Assembly (NCBI GenBank): GCA_014529385.2
Contig: CM043951.1
Span: 108,850,469 to 108,914,468 of the forward strand
Origin: Adiantum capillus-veneris
Taxonomy: Eukaryota > Streptophyta > Polypodiopsida > Polypodiales > Pteridaceae
Direction of reading: 5' to 3'
DNA length: 64,000 bases
Both the position numbers and the translations under genes were made by a program. Below the pieces are notes generated by a model. That model made no database searches. It saw nothing but the letters and a program-made list of their open reading frames with translations, and had not been told where the DNA came from. This document shows, one piece after another, positions 31,955 to 42,030 of the stretch. Numbering within the stretch: position 1 is the first letter of the stretch; every line of letters begins with the position of its first letter.

Positions 31955-32173
31955 TTATACTAGGACATAGATTAAAACTTCAAACGGTACATTGCCTTGT
32001 ACCAAAGGTAAAACAAATGGCTGATCTGATGCCAGAACCTCAAAAAACCGCTCCCCACCCGGCATGGTGTCAATGACGTGCTGGTAGTGAATCTTCAAGT
32101 CCAATATTACCTTGATTGAGCGTACACGTGCTGGTATGTGTGATCTGTCTTGAGGTAGGTTGTCCTGATTCAT
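31955..32173 (-). CDS. Leader micro-ORF of TE2 (72 aa, unknown)
   Basis: A 72-codon ORF between LTR and gag, at the place of the two TE1 micro-ORFs. It reads KVILDLKIHYQHVIDTMPGG, then FEVLASDQPFVLPLVQ and a hydrophobic end (FEVLIYVLV). The match to the TE1 copies covers its C-terminal two-thirds. It ends 82 bp upstream of the gag Met at 31872. Function unknown. Confidence 0.5.
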   Translation of the reverse strand: MNQDNLPQDRSHIPARVRSIKVILDLKIHYQHVIDTMPGGERFFEVLASDQPFVLPLVQGNVPFEVLIYVLV

Positions 32174-32190
32174 GTGAAGCTTAGAGGTGC

Positions 32191-32708
32191 TTAGTCACTC
32201 TCCAAGCTTGTAGGAGAGGGTGGTGTTCTTTTCTGAAACAAAGTCAGTAGATCCCTAGTTTCTCTAGTGAGAGTGTGAGCCAATGCTTCTGTTATCTGTG
32301 CTGCAGCATCATGTGCGACTTGAAAACTGACTATGATAATTACCTCGGTGACTTGAGTTACCCGATTCTCAAAGTAGAATAGTGTTGATTCTCTATTGTG
32401 CAGAGCTCCTTCCATTTTGTTGTTGTTGATTGGTTGTAGGTTGCGGACATGGTTTCCACCTTCTCCTTCTTCTTCTTGGCACTTGGCCTATGTATATCCA
32501 CTGGGTTTGGCGTGTTGGTTGACTCTCCCAAAAACAAATCGATTACCGTTACGCCTGGCACTCGAGCTTCGATGGAGATGCGGAGTTCGTCTAGTTGTGC
32601 TTGGAGCTCTTCTTTTTCTGTCGTCCAGTTAGAAAATCCTTCATACTCATTCATCCATTCACAATAGTGTAGGGTTTTCAGTCTTGTAAACTGAAGGGTT
32701 TCAAGAGC
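32191..32708 (-). CDS. TE2 leader ORF, coiled-coil-like
   Basis: An open frame running from the primer site inward contains LKTLHYCEWMNEYEGFSNWT, EKEELQAQLDELRISIEARV and a basic PSAKKKKEKVE. It is charged and partly helical in pattern. The frame as read from 32825 starts inside the LTR, so the true start is unclear. It shifts near 32360-32400. It may be an N-terminal part of the leader protein or non-coding. Confidence 0.3.
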
Positions 32709-32711
32709 CCT

Positions 32712-32728
32712 CCTCAGTGGGGGCACCA
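32712..32728 (-). other. TE2 primer-binding site
   Basis: The minus strand reads TGGTGCCCCCACTGAGG, identical to TE1, two bases inside the LTR. Confidence 0.78.
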
Positions 32729-32730
32729 AA

Positions 32731-34662
32731 TGAGAGGCGGAAGTGAAAAAAATAGACCCGGTGGCCTCTACACCAAGACTATGCACAATGGCCTCATCAT
32801 GGGGAATACACAATAGGGGCACCACCTAGCAAGATATGCGGCTAGGACGCATACATATACACAATGAAGCATGCATGGAAAACAATTTCAAGATCCATGC
32901 CAAAATGTGGAATGGGGTGGTCCGAGAATAAGGTGAGAGGAGTGGTGAGTGAGTGAGAATGGGCTCACTACGCGTGCATGTAGTAAGGAAGATAACGAGG
33001 TCAGGGATACATGCAAGTATGCTCACTTCTCATACAAAAGGTGGCGAATCCGCACACCTTAAGATGGAAGTAGCAAGATGATAGGAATATGAGAGGGAGA
33101 GAGAGTGTGTGTGTGTGTGTGGTGGCGAATCCGCACACCTTAACATAAGCAAAAAAAAAATGGCAAGGAATCAAGCATATACCATACTCACAATGAGATG
33201 TATCCAAAGCGACACAAAATATGGCACCAAGATGGAGTGTGTTGATTGCTTGCAAAAGATGAATACAATAGGTAGCGTATGGCAGGAAAATGAGAAGGGA
33301 ACAAGATCGTAGGAGGCATAATGGAGAGATGGGAGTTGATGGCAAGGAGTATCATGAGTGTGTCCACCCTTCTTCTTCTTGAAATTGTGCCTTCAACCCT
33401 TAATTACAAGTGGTGTGGAGGTGTGGTGCTCATCTTTTGTGCGTAGTGATGGTGATGATGATAGTGTTGTGATTATGTGATTAAGGTTCATGCTACAAGC
33501 ATGTAGCACAAGAGTGTGTATGGATAGGTGTGTGTGTGTGTGTGTGTTCTCTTCCCCCAAGTGATCTCTCATGGCCTCCTTATATAGGGAAGGAGGGAAG
33601 GATTTAGCAATATTTCTATTTGAGGTGAGTGTCCCACTTTGGTGACTAGGAAAATGGGGTGCATGTGACTGTGGCTCCCATCTTGTCTCCTCATTATTTA
33701 AAATACCATAGTCAATAGAGAGAGAAGAGAGAATGTGGGTAGGATGTAGAGGATAGGAAATATTTACAATAGTCTAGCTTTGGATAGACATAAGCTTATT
33801 AGGGAGAGAAGAGAGAGGTAAGAAAATTATAAGAGAAGTTGTCGAAGGTGGATATTTGTTGATGAGGATGGATCCTCCAAAAATGGTGATAGAATTACTC
33901 TAGACTAGCCAAGACCTCATTAAAAGAGCCTTGTCTCTTGTAATCATGCTTGAAGACTTGTAGAACCATAGCCATTCTAGAAGGAAGAAAAGTGGGGATG
34001 GCCCGTGTCACCATTACACGAGAAAACTGGGGTCCACTACAAAAATCATATCTCTATGTTCATAACTCCAAAAATTCTGAAAAACATTGAGCTAAAAGTT
34101 GAGATCACGAGCTACATATTTCATGTTGAACGCTCCTTCACATTCGGGGTTCTTCTTTACTTAAAAAATTCAGCCAAATAATGTATTATTTGTGGCTGCA
34201 AAAGTCTTTTGGTGGTCCCCTTTGAGTGGACTTCTCTCTTGCCTTCAAGTGTAAGCTCCTTCATGTGTATGAAAACATGACCTAGAGTGTTGAAAAGATT
34301 GTCAATCATCTAGATGGAGGTATTATTGAAATTTGAAAGTGGGGTTGACGTTTGAAAATGAAAACTAGTGAATAAAATATTTGGTAGAGTGGAATAATAT
34401 ATATACATGAAAAAAATATATTAGAAAATACTAGAATATATATATATTTAATATTTAAGGTCAAAAGAGAGATCAACAAAGAAAGTTTACTTATTTATGC
34501 TACATCGTGATTAATTAGCATAAGTCTTATTTATTTAATAAAGGCTAAAACGTTTGTGAAAAAGGGAAGAAAAAATCAAAAGTAACTTATATAATAGGAA
34601 ATATTTTTGGTAAAAGAGAAAAAAATATGGGGGGGTTCCCATGCATGGAAAAGCATGCCTCA
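32731..34662 (-). repeat. TE2 5' LTR
   Basis: A 1,932-bp copy of 27226-29152, with a TATA box at 33579-33586 on the minus strand. Confidence 0.93.
33579..33586 (-). promoter_or_regulatory. TATA box in TE2 5' LTR
   Basis: TATATAAG on the minus strand in the LTR that would drive the element. Confidence 0.65.
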
Positions 34663-34817
34663 ACATATTGACGCTTGTTTATGTATCTTTCCTGCACTTT
34701 ACAATGACTCATTCCATAGATGGGTGATAGCATGTTTACGTGGTACCAAAAAGGAGTGTCTTGGACACTCCTTTGGGAGGAGATGAAATGGGTGGTGGGT
34801 TATTCATTTTCATTTCA

Positions 34818-34825
34818 TATAAAAG
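34818..34825 (+). promoter_or_regulatory. TATA-like box upstream of a small ORF
   Basis: TATAAAAG lies about 400 bp upstream of the ATG at 35233, with a (CT)n tract between. It could be a promoter with a CT-rich 5' UTR; no second element supports this. Nothing else is seen in 34667-35090. Confidence 0.35.
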
Positions 34826-35089
34826 AAAGATAAAATCTTTTTGGCTGAGAGGTTGGAATTTAGGCGGGCTAGAAATTCCATTTCACTTTAATACAAAATC
34901 TTAAAGTAGCAAACTACCTGCGCATTTAAATTCCCTCTTGCCGCCAGTCCTCTGGGCTCTCTGCAGTGCTACCTCAATGAGTTTCTCCGCCTCTTGTGCC
35001 CATTCTATCTCTCTCCCCCCCCCTCTCTCTCTCTCTCCATATCCTCCGCTGTCGGTCTCGTGCAACGTCTGTAGGCTTGTGGGCTCAGT

Positions 35090-35090
<1 letters not shown>

Positions 35091-35168
<78 letters not shown>
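35091..35168. repeat. (CT)n microsatellite
   Basis: About 39 CT units, preceded by shorter CT runs at 35010-35038. Confidence 0.95.
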
Positions 35169-35173
<5 letters not shown>

Positions 35174-35232
35174 CTATAGCACTGTTTTGACTGTCTTCAT
35201 TGTCGTGTCAATAGCATCCTCGCACGTTCCAC

Positions 35233-35583
35233 ATGGAGTCACATAATACTCATGATGGCAGTACAAACCCCGTTTACCTTCCTCCATTATCTGCTTCAGA
35301 TAATATCCCAAGGGATCTTTTACTGAGTCTACGAAACTACTGGGCTGCAAAGAAGAGGGAACAAAGAAACATGCAAAAAAGGATGGCACGAGTGCGAGAG
35401 GATGGTGACATTGATGAGCAGGAGGCAAAGAAAATATGTAGGGCAGTTGCTAGGTGTTGGCGTAATAAAAAAAAAACGGGCTTTTTGAGGGTCTTCAATG
35501 GAGTATTCTATAGAAACTTCTCAATCATCCAACGTTCTCAGTGTTCCCACATCGGAGACAATTGCGAGGCTGATTTTCTCTAA
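35233..35583 (+). CDS. Small unknown ORF (116 aa)
   Basis: MESHNTHDGSTNPVYLPPLS begins 64 bp after the CT tract. The middle is charged and helical (NYWAAKKREQRNMQKRMARV). A run of ten A near 35468 falls at KKK, a possible slip site. Codon use is not obviously biased, and no family is recognised. It may be a host gene fragment or a transposon relic. Confidence 0.35.
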   Translation: MESHNTHDGSTNPVYLPPLSASDNIPRDLLLSLRNYWAAKKREQRNMQKRMARVREDGDIDEQEAKKICRAVARCWRNKKKTGFLRVFNGVFYRNFSIIQRSQCSHIGDNCEADFL

Positions 35584-35776
35584 CATTTGTCATACATTGT
35601 TTGAGGTGAAGACTCCTCATTCAAACAATGAGCTATTTTTGAAACGAGCTACTGTCATGGCATGTCTCAATGGAGTCAATGGGGCTGACAATGTAATGAG
35701 CAATAATGATGTTGGCGAAGGCATTAGGACTTCATCGAAGAAATATCGCGGGAACCAGTTTTCGGCTGCAAATTGA
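35498..35776 (+). CDS. Unknown ORF overlapping the previous one
   Basis: A second frame contains SVPTSETIARLIFSNICHTL and a hydrophilic end with GVNGADNVMSNNDVGEG. It could continue the ORF at 35233 through a frameshift or an intron. No family is recognised. Bases 35777-35999 show no gene. Confidence 0.25.
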   Translation: MEYSIETSQSSNVLSVPTSETIARLIFSNICHTLFEVKTPHSNNELFLKRATVMACLNGVNGADNVMSNNDVGEGIRTSSKKYRGNQFSAAN

Positions 35777-35999
35777 TATGGAGGAAGGGTCACTTCCCTT
35801 AGACACATGTCAACGTCAACAACATAGGAACAGTAACTTAACAATCGAAATAGAGAAATCGTGTTTCAATTCTGGTCAATGGAAACCCGCATCTCCCCAA
35901 ACAAGAAAGATGTCGTTTGAAAGAGAATCGATGCATCCGGTGCATCTCCTCAATTAACCTTAGGTATATCAGCCAAAACATCTTGAAAGTGTGCCATAA

Positions 36000-36790
36000 T
36001 ACTTTACTTAGTAATTTTGGGTGCTTGCAAAAGATTTGAAATGCTTTATAAGAGTCTCAAAGTGCTTCAAAGTGCATCACTTAGAGCCTGCAAATTCTTG
36101 AGAGTGCCAAAAAAGTGTATCTCGATGTGCATGAAAGCGCTAAATAGTGCTTCATAGTATTTCAGAGCGCTTTCAAAGTGTACTAAAGTGCTTCATGGTG
36201 CTTGAAAGTGTCACAAAGTACTTTAGAGTGCTTCAGAGTGCTTTCTAAACTCTAAAGTGCTTTGGAGTGTTGCAGAGAGCCATAAAGTGACTCAAAATGC
36301 TCTTAAATAGCACTGAAGTGCTTTCAAAGAGTCCTTAAAGTGCACTTCAGAGTGATTTCAAGTGCCCAAAAGTGCTTTAAAGTGTTTCATAGTGCTTCAA
36401 AGTGCTTGAAAGTGCCACAAAGTGCCTCAGAGTGCTTTGAAGTGCCACAAAGTTCTTCTTGAAAGTGAGAGGAAGTGCCACCAAGTAGTTTAGAGTGCTT
36501 CCAAAGTGCACCAATGTAGTTCAAAGTGCACCAAAGTGCTGGTAAAGTGCTTCAGTGTGCTATCAAGTGCCTCAGAGTGCTCTTAAAGTGCATTGAAGTT
36601 CTTCAGAGTGCTTTCAAGTGCCCCAAAGTGCTTTACAGTTCTACAGAGTGCTTCAAAGGGCACCAAAGTGCATGACAGGTTTCTTGAAAGTGCCACAAAG
36701 TTCTTCACAGTACTTTCAAGTGCCCCAAAGTGCTTAAAAGTTCCCCAAAGTGCTTCAAAGTGTTCTCCAAGTGCACTAAAGTGCTTCACT
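36000..36790. repeat. Degenerate minisatellite, period near 10 bp
   Basis: Units of about 10-11 bp with the core AAAGTGCTTC repeat, imperfectly, for almost 800 bp. Frequent variants are AGAGTGCTTT and AAGTGCCACA. ORFs across it are repeat artefacts. Bases 36791-37040 hold no gene. Confidence 0.85.
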
Positions 36791-37039
36791 AGTGGACACC
36801 AACTCCCACTGCTCAACCAACCCCACCTCACTTTGGTTGAAAAGGTGGAGAAATGACATACCTACTTTTTTGTGGACAAAAGGTGAAGTCATACCTACTT
36901 TTGTGAGAATACACCCTGAGGTGGTAGTATGTAAGTGTTGCAACTAGATTTCAGTACTTTATAGTATTTTTAAATGCCTTTTGTGTGGCAGAGGGATTTG
37001 TACATTTGATTCCAGGAGTTTAGTCCTAACATCTGGATG

Positions 37040-37768
37040 TCCCTTAGATGCTTTGAGGGTCTGAAGCAATACTTCGTACGCAAGTTGAAGGATGTCCAGG
37101 AGGCAAACCTTCATAGGTGTGAGCAGGCTCTTGAGACCTTCTGTTGTGAATCTGGCGCCTTGATCAACTAGAGAAAGACAGTGGCTTTCTCGGTTGGTAG
37201 TGCTCTTATACCCAATTAGATGCCAGTGAAGGTTTCAGTTGGATTCCCCCAGGGACTGCAGTTCGGTACTTGGGCTATCAGGTTGGTTTAGACTTGTCTC
37301 TTGAGCAGCAAATTGCTCCCCTCCTCCAGTCTATCAGGAGGAAGTTGCTACATTGGAGCTCCGCACGACTTTCTCTGGCAGGCAGAGTTGTAGTGGCCAA
37401 CTAGGTGTTGTTGGCTACTATGTGGTACATCACTTCTTGCTGGATCTTCTCGAGTTCTTGTATCAGCCAGCTAGAGAGGCTGATTAGGAACTTCCTTTGG
37501 TCAGGGCGTGACACTCAGATAGCTCGGGCCAAAGTGGCTTGGCAGGTCATCACTCTTCCTTCTTCTCAGGGAGGGCTTGGGATAATAGATCCAACACAGC
37601 AGAGCAGAACCCTTCTTGGAAAGTTCATCGTCAGAGGACTTCTTCCAGGTGAGGAGCCTTGGAAGGATTTCTTGCTGCAGTGGCTTCGTGCTAGGGTGCC
37701 TCACGTTGGCCCCTAGCGGCCTTTGACCAGATGGATTTTCACAGATTTGGCTTGAGCAGGAGACTAGA
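37040..37768 (+). pseudogene. LINE-1 reverse transcriptase C-terminal part
   Basis: The translation includes CEQALETFCCESGALIN, KTVAFSVGSALIPN, IRRKLLHWSSARLSLAGRVV and LERLIRNFLWSGRDTQIARA, then SQGGLGIIDPTQQSRTLLGK. This is the region after the catalytic core in plant L1-type RT. Frames shift several times. TE6 inserts at 37768. Confidence 0.85.
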
Positions 37769-38968
37769 TGTCACATGACACATCCAACCCTATGTGTACG
37801 TGGACAAGCTACAGCACGACAACGGTTCAGTCAGTCCAGTCAGTCTAGATTTAGAGATGATCTGGCACTTTTGTGAGTCTATTCGTAGACCGTGCATACC
37901 CAGTCACTTAGCATAGATGCATATCCTCTGGTTGAACACAGCATGATCATAAGCATTCCCATCAGAATCAGTGAGGGGAATTTTCTAGTGATTTTAGCCT
38001 ATTTTCCCTTTTTTGACATTTTTCACTTATTAATTTAAGTGACTTTCCAACAAAAAAAGGTAGGGCAATTTGGGTAAGAAAATATATAAGAAAACCAAAG
38101 TTAGCACTAAATGGCAGAAGAGGCAATAGGAGCCAAGCTCAGCAAGCAACTTCTCAGCAAGACCAAGCCTTGGTGGATTCCCTCCAAGCAGCAGATTCCC
38201 CCTCATCCCAACATTTTTGGAAAGCAAGCCTCAACCTTGGCGTTTTTGCATCAACAGTCATCGCTATACCTCCCAGCCACTAGCGCTTGCATCAGCATCA
38301 TCATCCATCGCCGTAAAGCAAACAAGCTAGTGTTTTTGGTCCAACTTCAGCCTCTAGCGTTTTTGGTCCTAGATTCAGCCCTTGCAAATCATCGAAGAGT
38401 AGCAGATTCAACCCATAAAGAAGTAGCAGATTCAGCCCGGTAAGAACCTTAGTTTTCAGCCCTTAAGAACCCCTGCTTTCAGCCCTAAACCTACAGATTT
38501 TCAGCAACAAAGATCTTCAAAAACAACCCCCAAAATCAGTGTTTTTGGACTAGCCGCAGATTTCAACCCATAGCGTTTTTGGACAGTAGTAGAAAGATTG
38601 CAAATTTCAGCCCTTAGACCGGTGTCGTCATCCCTAGCGTCATCGTCAACATAGCTTAGACTTGCATCAGTCACATGCATTCAGTTTGTACCAGTTTGTG
38701 CAATCATAAGTAGACCACTCTCGCCGACGAGAGTGGGACCTTCGGAGGAGGGTTTTACAACGTCTCTGGTGTCGTATCTCTCTTCTCTCTCTATCTCTCA
38801 GTCTCATACACTTGCACGCACAGTGTCCATTCACTTTGTTTGTGATCATAGCATTATCTCATTAAGAACGGAATGCTCTACCTCCCATAAGAACAAAAGG
38901 AACCTTGAGCACAGTTTGGAGCACTCATCTTGAGCAAAGCGCAAACATTCATTCCGTTGCACCTAACA
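37769..38968 (+). repeat. TE6 5' LTR
   Basis: A 1,200-bp repeat of 40800-42030. It carries a TATA box at 38083-38090 and repeated GCGTTTTTGG motifs. Confidence 0.92.
38083..38090 (+). promoter_or_regulatory. TATA box in TE6 5' LTR
   Basis: TATATAAG, conserved at 41124-41131 in the other LTR. Confidence 0.65.
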
Positions 38969-38969
38969 T

Positions 38970-38981
38970 TGGTATCAGAGC
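38970..38981 (+). other. TE6 primer-binding site (tRNA-iMet type)
   Basis: TGGTATCAGAGC, the standard initiator-methionine tRNA complement of many plant LTR elements, one base inside the LTR. Confidence 0.92.
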
Positions 38982-39277
38982 TTTGGCAGTGTTCTGTATC
39001 ACTCAAGGAAAGAATCACAAGATTCTTTTTGCTTGTTGAGGTCTGGGAAAAAGCAACCTTGGTGTGAGCGCAAGGCCGCCAAGGGGTGCGCCCACGGAAA
39101 GGAGTAGAACTCGGGTGAAGAGAAGATCCTTCTCAAACGCGGTTTGCAAGCAAAAGGAAACCTCAAGATCCTCAAAAACTCAAGCACCCAAGAACCCAAG
39201 ACCCCCAAGAACCCAAGTTCCTTGTGAACTTAAGAACCCAGGACCCCAAGAACCACAAGAACCCACGACTTCAGTGG

Positions 39278-40063
39278 ATGGTCATCACTCGAAGCGGAAT
39301 GAATACTTCGCTTGGAGGTGATGAGCATGAGAGAGGCGAAGAAGAAATTTCCCCACCAGGAGGTTTTTCCGACCCTCCCCCTTCCCCATCTACACCAAGG
39401 ATTGTACTAACTCCTATGGAGGAGTTGGAGCAGATGTTTATGGAAAGGAAGTTAGAACACGAAGCAAGACACGCAGAAAGAAAAGCAAAAATAGAGCGTG
39501 AACATGAAGAAAGAGTGGCAACCATACGTCGTGAAGCCAAAGCAAGACAAGAACAGAGCAACCGACACATCAAAGAGATGTTGCGACTCTTTTCTCAAGT
39601 TCAGGCACAGATGCAAGACATTCGGGAAAAGGAGACTCTCTCAGTCTCTTCTTTTCCAAAGCATGACACACAGGATTTGCATGATTATGAGAAGCATGAT
39701 GAATTGAATGATAATGATAAGCATGATGATTTGGATGCCAATGACTAGCATGATGATTCGCATGATCAAGATGTGATTTCTCACAAGCATGATGATTTGC
39801 ATGATCAAGATGTGATTTCTCACAAGCATGATGAGTTGCATGAAGATGATGTGATTGTTCACAAGGATGATGTGTTAGTGGATGCTTTTTCTAGCAAAGC
39901 TAACCTTGTTGTAGATTCGATCAATCACGAAGAACCGATCTTGGCTTTCGAGTCGAGGTCCAAAGAACCCCCACAGGACAATTCAATCATTCAAGAAGAA
40001 CCGATCTTGGCTCTCGAGCCTAGGTCCAAAGAACCCTCACAGAAAGTATATGTGTTCGCATGA
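39278..40063 (+). pseudogene. TE6 ORF1: gag-like coiled coil and His/Asp repeat protein
   Basis: The start is MVITRSGMNTSLGGDEHERG. A Pro/Ser patch leads to a long charged helix (MEELEQMFMERKLEHEARHA, KIEREHEERVATIRREAKAR) resembling the N-terminal region of plant gag proteins. Then a repeat of HDDLHDQDVISHK units appears, followed by two EEPILAFESRSKEP-type units. A TAG at 39746-39748 interrupts the repeat where Lys would be expected. No capsid fold, zinc knuckle or protease is seen. The stop codon overlaps the next ORF as ATGA. Confidence 0.5.
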
Positions 40064-40491
40064 TTGATACGCACGCATTGTACGAGTGTTTCATTCGTGA
40101 TCGTTTCCTGTATTTTAGTCAGCGTCTTTATGTGATCCCTTTTTCTAGGCATGACATATTGTACGTTGAGCACGTTTCATTCATGAATGACCACAAATGT
40201 ATGCGGATTTTTCATGAAAAGCTGAAAAGTATGCATTCAAGGAAGTCACATTCCATGTCTCTTCCTTGGCATGACACAATTGTAGAAAGAGCACATAAAA
40301 GTATGAACACCAAGCATGGGCATTTCCGTTGTGAATTGCCAGATTTTATTGCTTTAGATCATAAGAGAAAGATTCGATCTTATTGTTTGCATGTATGTGG
40401 TGAAGGGTTTGGCACTCCGTTTATTTGTTCATCTACATTGCATGCACAGTCTTTGAGGAAGACAGGGATTTTTCCATTCACTTTACATTGA
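40060..40491 (+). CDS. TE6 ORF2, unknown, His-rich (143 aa)
   Basis: It starts in the ATGA that ends ORF1 and is open for 143 codons. Composition is His- and Lys-rich (HSRKSHSMSLPWHDTIVERA). No family is recognised. The four-base overlap resembles coupled frames; this may be chance. Confidence 0.35.
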   Translation: MIDTHALYECFIRDRFLYFSQRLYVIPFSRHDILYVEHVSFMNDHKCMRIFHEKLKSMHSRKSHSMSLPWHDTIVERAHKSMNTKHGHFRCELPDFIALDHKRKIRSYCLHVCGEGFGTPFICSSTLHAQSLRKTGIFPFTLH

Positions 40492-40788
40492 ATGGGTATG
40501 TTCATGGTTTTGTGTTGGAAATGGTTTCAGGAATTTTCAGCCATGGAGATTCTTGAAGAAGAAAGAAGCATGACTAAAGACGAAGTTGAAGCATTGAAGG
40601 AGCCACAAAAGACTTTGTGTCGCTTTCGGCGCGGCCCAAAGAAGCAAGCGTTGCAAACCTTTATAAAGTTCAAGTATCGCACGACCCACACATCAGAGTG
40701 GGCCGGCGAAGAGTCCCTTCCAGGATTCCGGATGCTATTGGCGATCTCCATTGACACCATAGAGTTCGGTACCAGTACCTCACTTTGA
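40492..40788 (+). CDS. TE6 ORF3, unknown (98 aa)
   Basis: The ORF starts directly after the ORF2 stop. TFIKFKYRTTHTSEWAGEES weakly resembles the LVKWKG-x-W-E pattern of a chromodomain, such as ends some gypsy integrases, so it may be the last remnant of pol. It ends just before the purine tract. Confidence 0.3.
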   Translation: MGMFMVLCWKWFQEFSAMEILEEERSMTKDEVEALKEPQKTLCRFRRGPKKQALQTFIKFKYRTTHTSEWAGEESLPGFRMLLAISIDTIEFGTSTSL

Positions 40789-40799
40789 AAAGGAGGGGA
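40788..40799 (+). other. TE6 polypurine tract
   Basis: AAAAGGAGGGGA-type purine run directly before the 3' LTR. Confidence 0.8.
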
Positions 40800-42030
40800 T
40801 GTCATGTGACACATCCAACCCTATGTGTCCGTGGACAAGATACAACACGACAAGGGTTCAGTCAGTCCAGTCAGTCTAGATTTAGAAGTGATCTGGCACT
40901 TTCGTGAGTCTATTCGTAGACCGTGCATGCCCAGTCACTTAGCATAGATGCATATCCTCTGGTTGCACACCACATGATCATAAGCATTCCCATCAGAATC
41001 CATCAGAATCAGTTAGGGGAATTTTCCAGTGATTTTAGCCTATTTTCTCTATTTTTGACATTTTTCACTTATTGGTTTCAATGACTTTCCAACAAAAGTA
41101 GGTAGGGCAATTTGGGTAAGAAATATATAAGCAAACCAAATTTAGCACTAAATGGCTGAAGAGGCAATAGGAGCCAAGCTCAGCAGGTAACTTCTCAACA
41201 AGAACAAGCCTTGGTGGATTCCCTCCAAGCAGCAGATTCTCCCTCATCCCAGCGTTTTTGGAAAGCAAGCCTCAGCCTTGGCGTTTTTGCATCAACAGTC
41301 ATCGCCATACCTCCTAGCAACTAGCGCTTGCATCGGCATCATCATCCATCGCCGAAAAGCAGACAAGCTAGTGTTTTTGGTCCAACTTTAGCCTCTAGCG
41401 TTTTTGGTCCCAGATTCAACCCTTGCAGATTCAACAAGGCAACGTTTTCATCATCGAAGAGTAGCAGATTCAACCCATAAAGAAGTAGCAGATTCAGCCC
41501 TGTAAGAACCTCAGTTTTTAGCCCTTAAGAACCCCTATTTTCAGCCCTAAACCTGCAGATTTTCAGCGACAAAGACCTTCAAAAATAGCCCCCAAAATCA
41601 GCGTTTTTGGACTAGCCGCAGATTTCAACCCATAGCATTTTTGGACAACAATAGAAAGATTGCAGATTTCAGCCCTTGGACCGGTGTCTTCATCCCTATC
41701 GTCACTATCAACATAGCCTAGACTTGCATCAGTCACATGCATTCAGTTTGTACCAGTTTGTGCAATCATAAGTAGACAACTCTCGCCTACGAGAGTGGGG
41801 CCTTCGGAGGAGGGTTTTACAACGTCTCTGGTGTCGTATCTCTCTTCTCTCTCTATCTCTCAGTCTCATACACTTGCACGCACAGTGTCCATTCACTTTG
41901 TTTGTGATCATAGCATTCTCTCATAAAGAATGGAAGTCTCTACCTCCCATAAGAACAAAAGGAACCTTGAGCACAGTTTGGACCACTCATCTTGAGCAAA
42001 GCGCAAACATTCATTCCGTTGCACCTAACA
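40800..42030 (+). repeat. TE6 3' LTR
   Basis: A 1,231-bp copy of 37769-38968 with a TATA box at 41124-41131. Confidence 0.92.

Larger units (their letters stand above)
27226..34662 (-). mobile_element. TE2: gypsy-type element lacking RT, RNase H and integrase
   Basis: LTRs at 27226-29152 (1,927 bp) and 32731-34662 (1,932 bp) start TGAGAGGCGG and end GCATGCCTCA. ACAT flanks both sides (27222-27225, 34663-34666), a 4-bp duplication. The interior (3,578 bp) has a leader ORF, gag, protease and an unrelated third segment in the same frame. Primer site, polypurine tract and gag-protease are close to TE1, so TE1-type enzymes could mobilise it. The LTRs differ at about 1-2% by eye. Confidence 0.92.
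37769..42030 (+). mobile_element. TE6: small LTR retrotransposon without recognisable pol
   Basis: LTRs at 37769-38968 and 40800-42030 begin TGTCA and end CCTAACA. CTAGA flanks both sides (37764-37768, 42031-42035), a perfect 5-bp duplication. The 1.8-kb interior has a primer site of the initiator-Met type, a purine tract, and three short ORFs. Without RT or integrase it must be non-autonomous. The LTRs differ by substitutions and an indel of about 30 bp, so it is older than TE1. Confidence 0.92.

Noticed and set aside
36000-36790. CRISPR-like repeat-spacer pattern
   Set aside because: Units are contiguous and degenerate with no unique spacers, and the setting is a plant genome. The same holds for the arrays at 22984-23575, 52525-52905 and 63726-64000.
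38970-38981. tRNA-like sequence TGGTATCAGAGC
   Set aside because: It is only the primer-binding site next to an LTR; no cloverleaf surrounds it.
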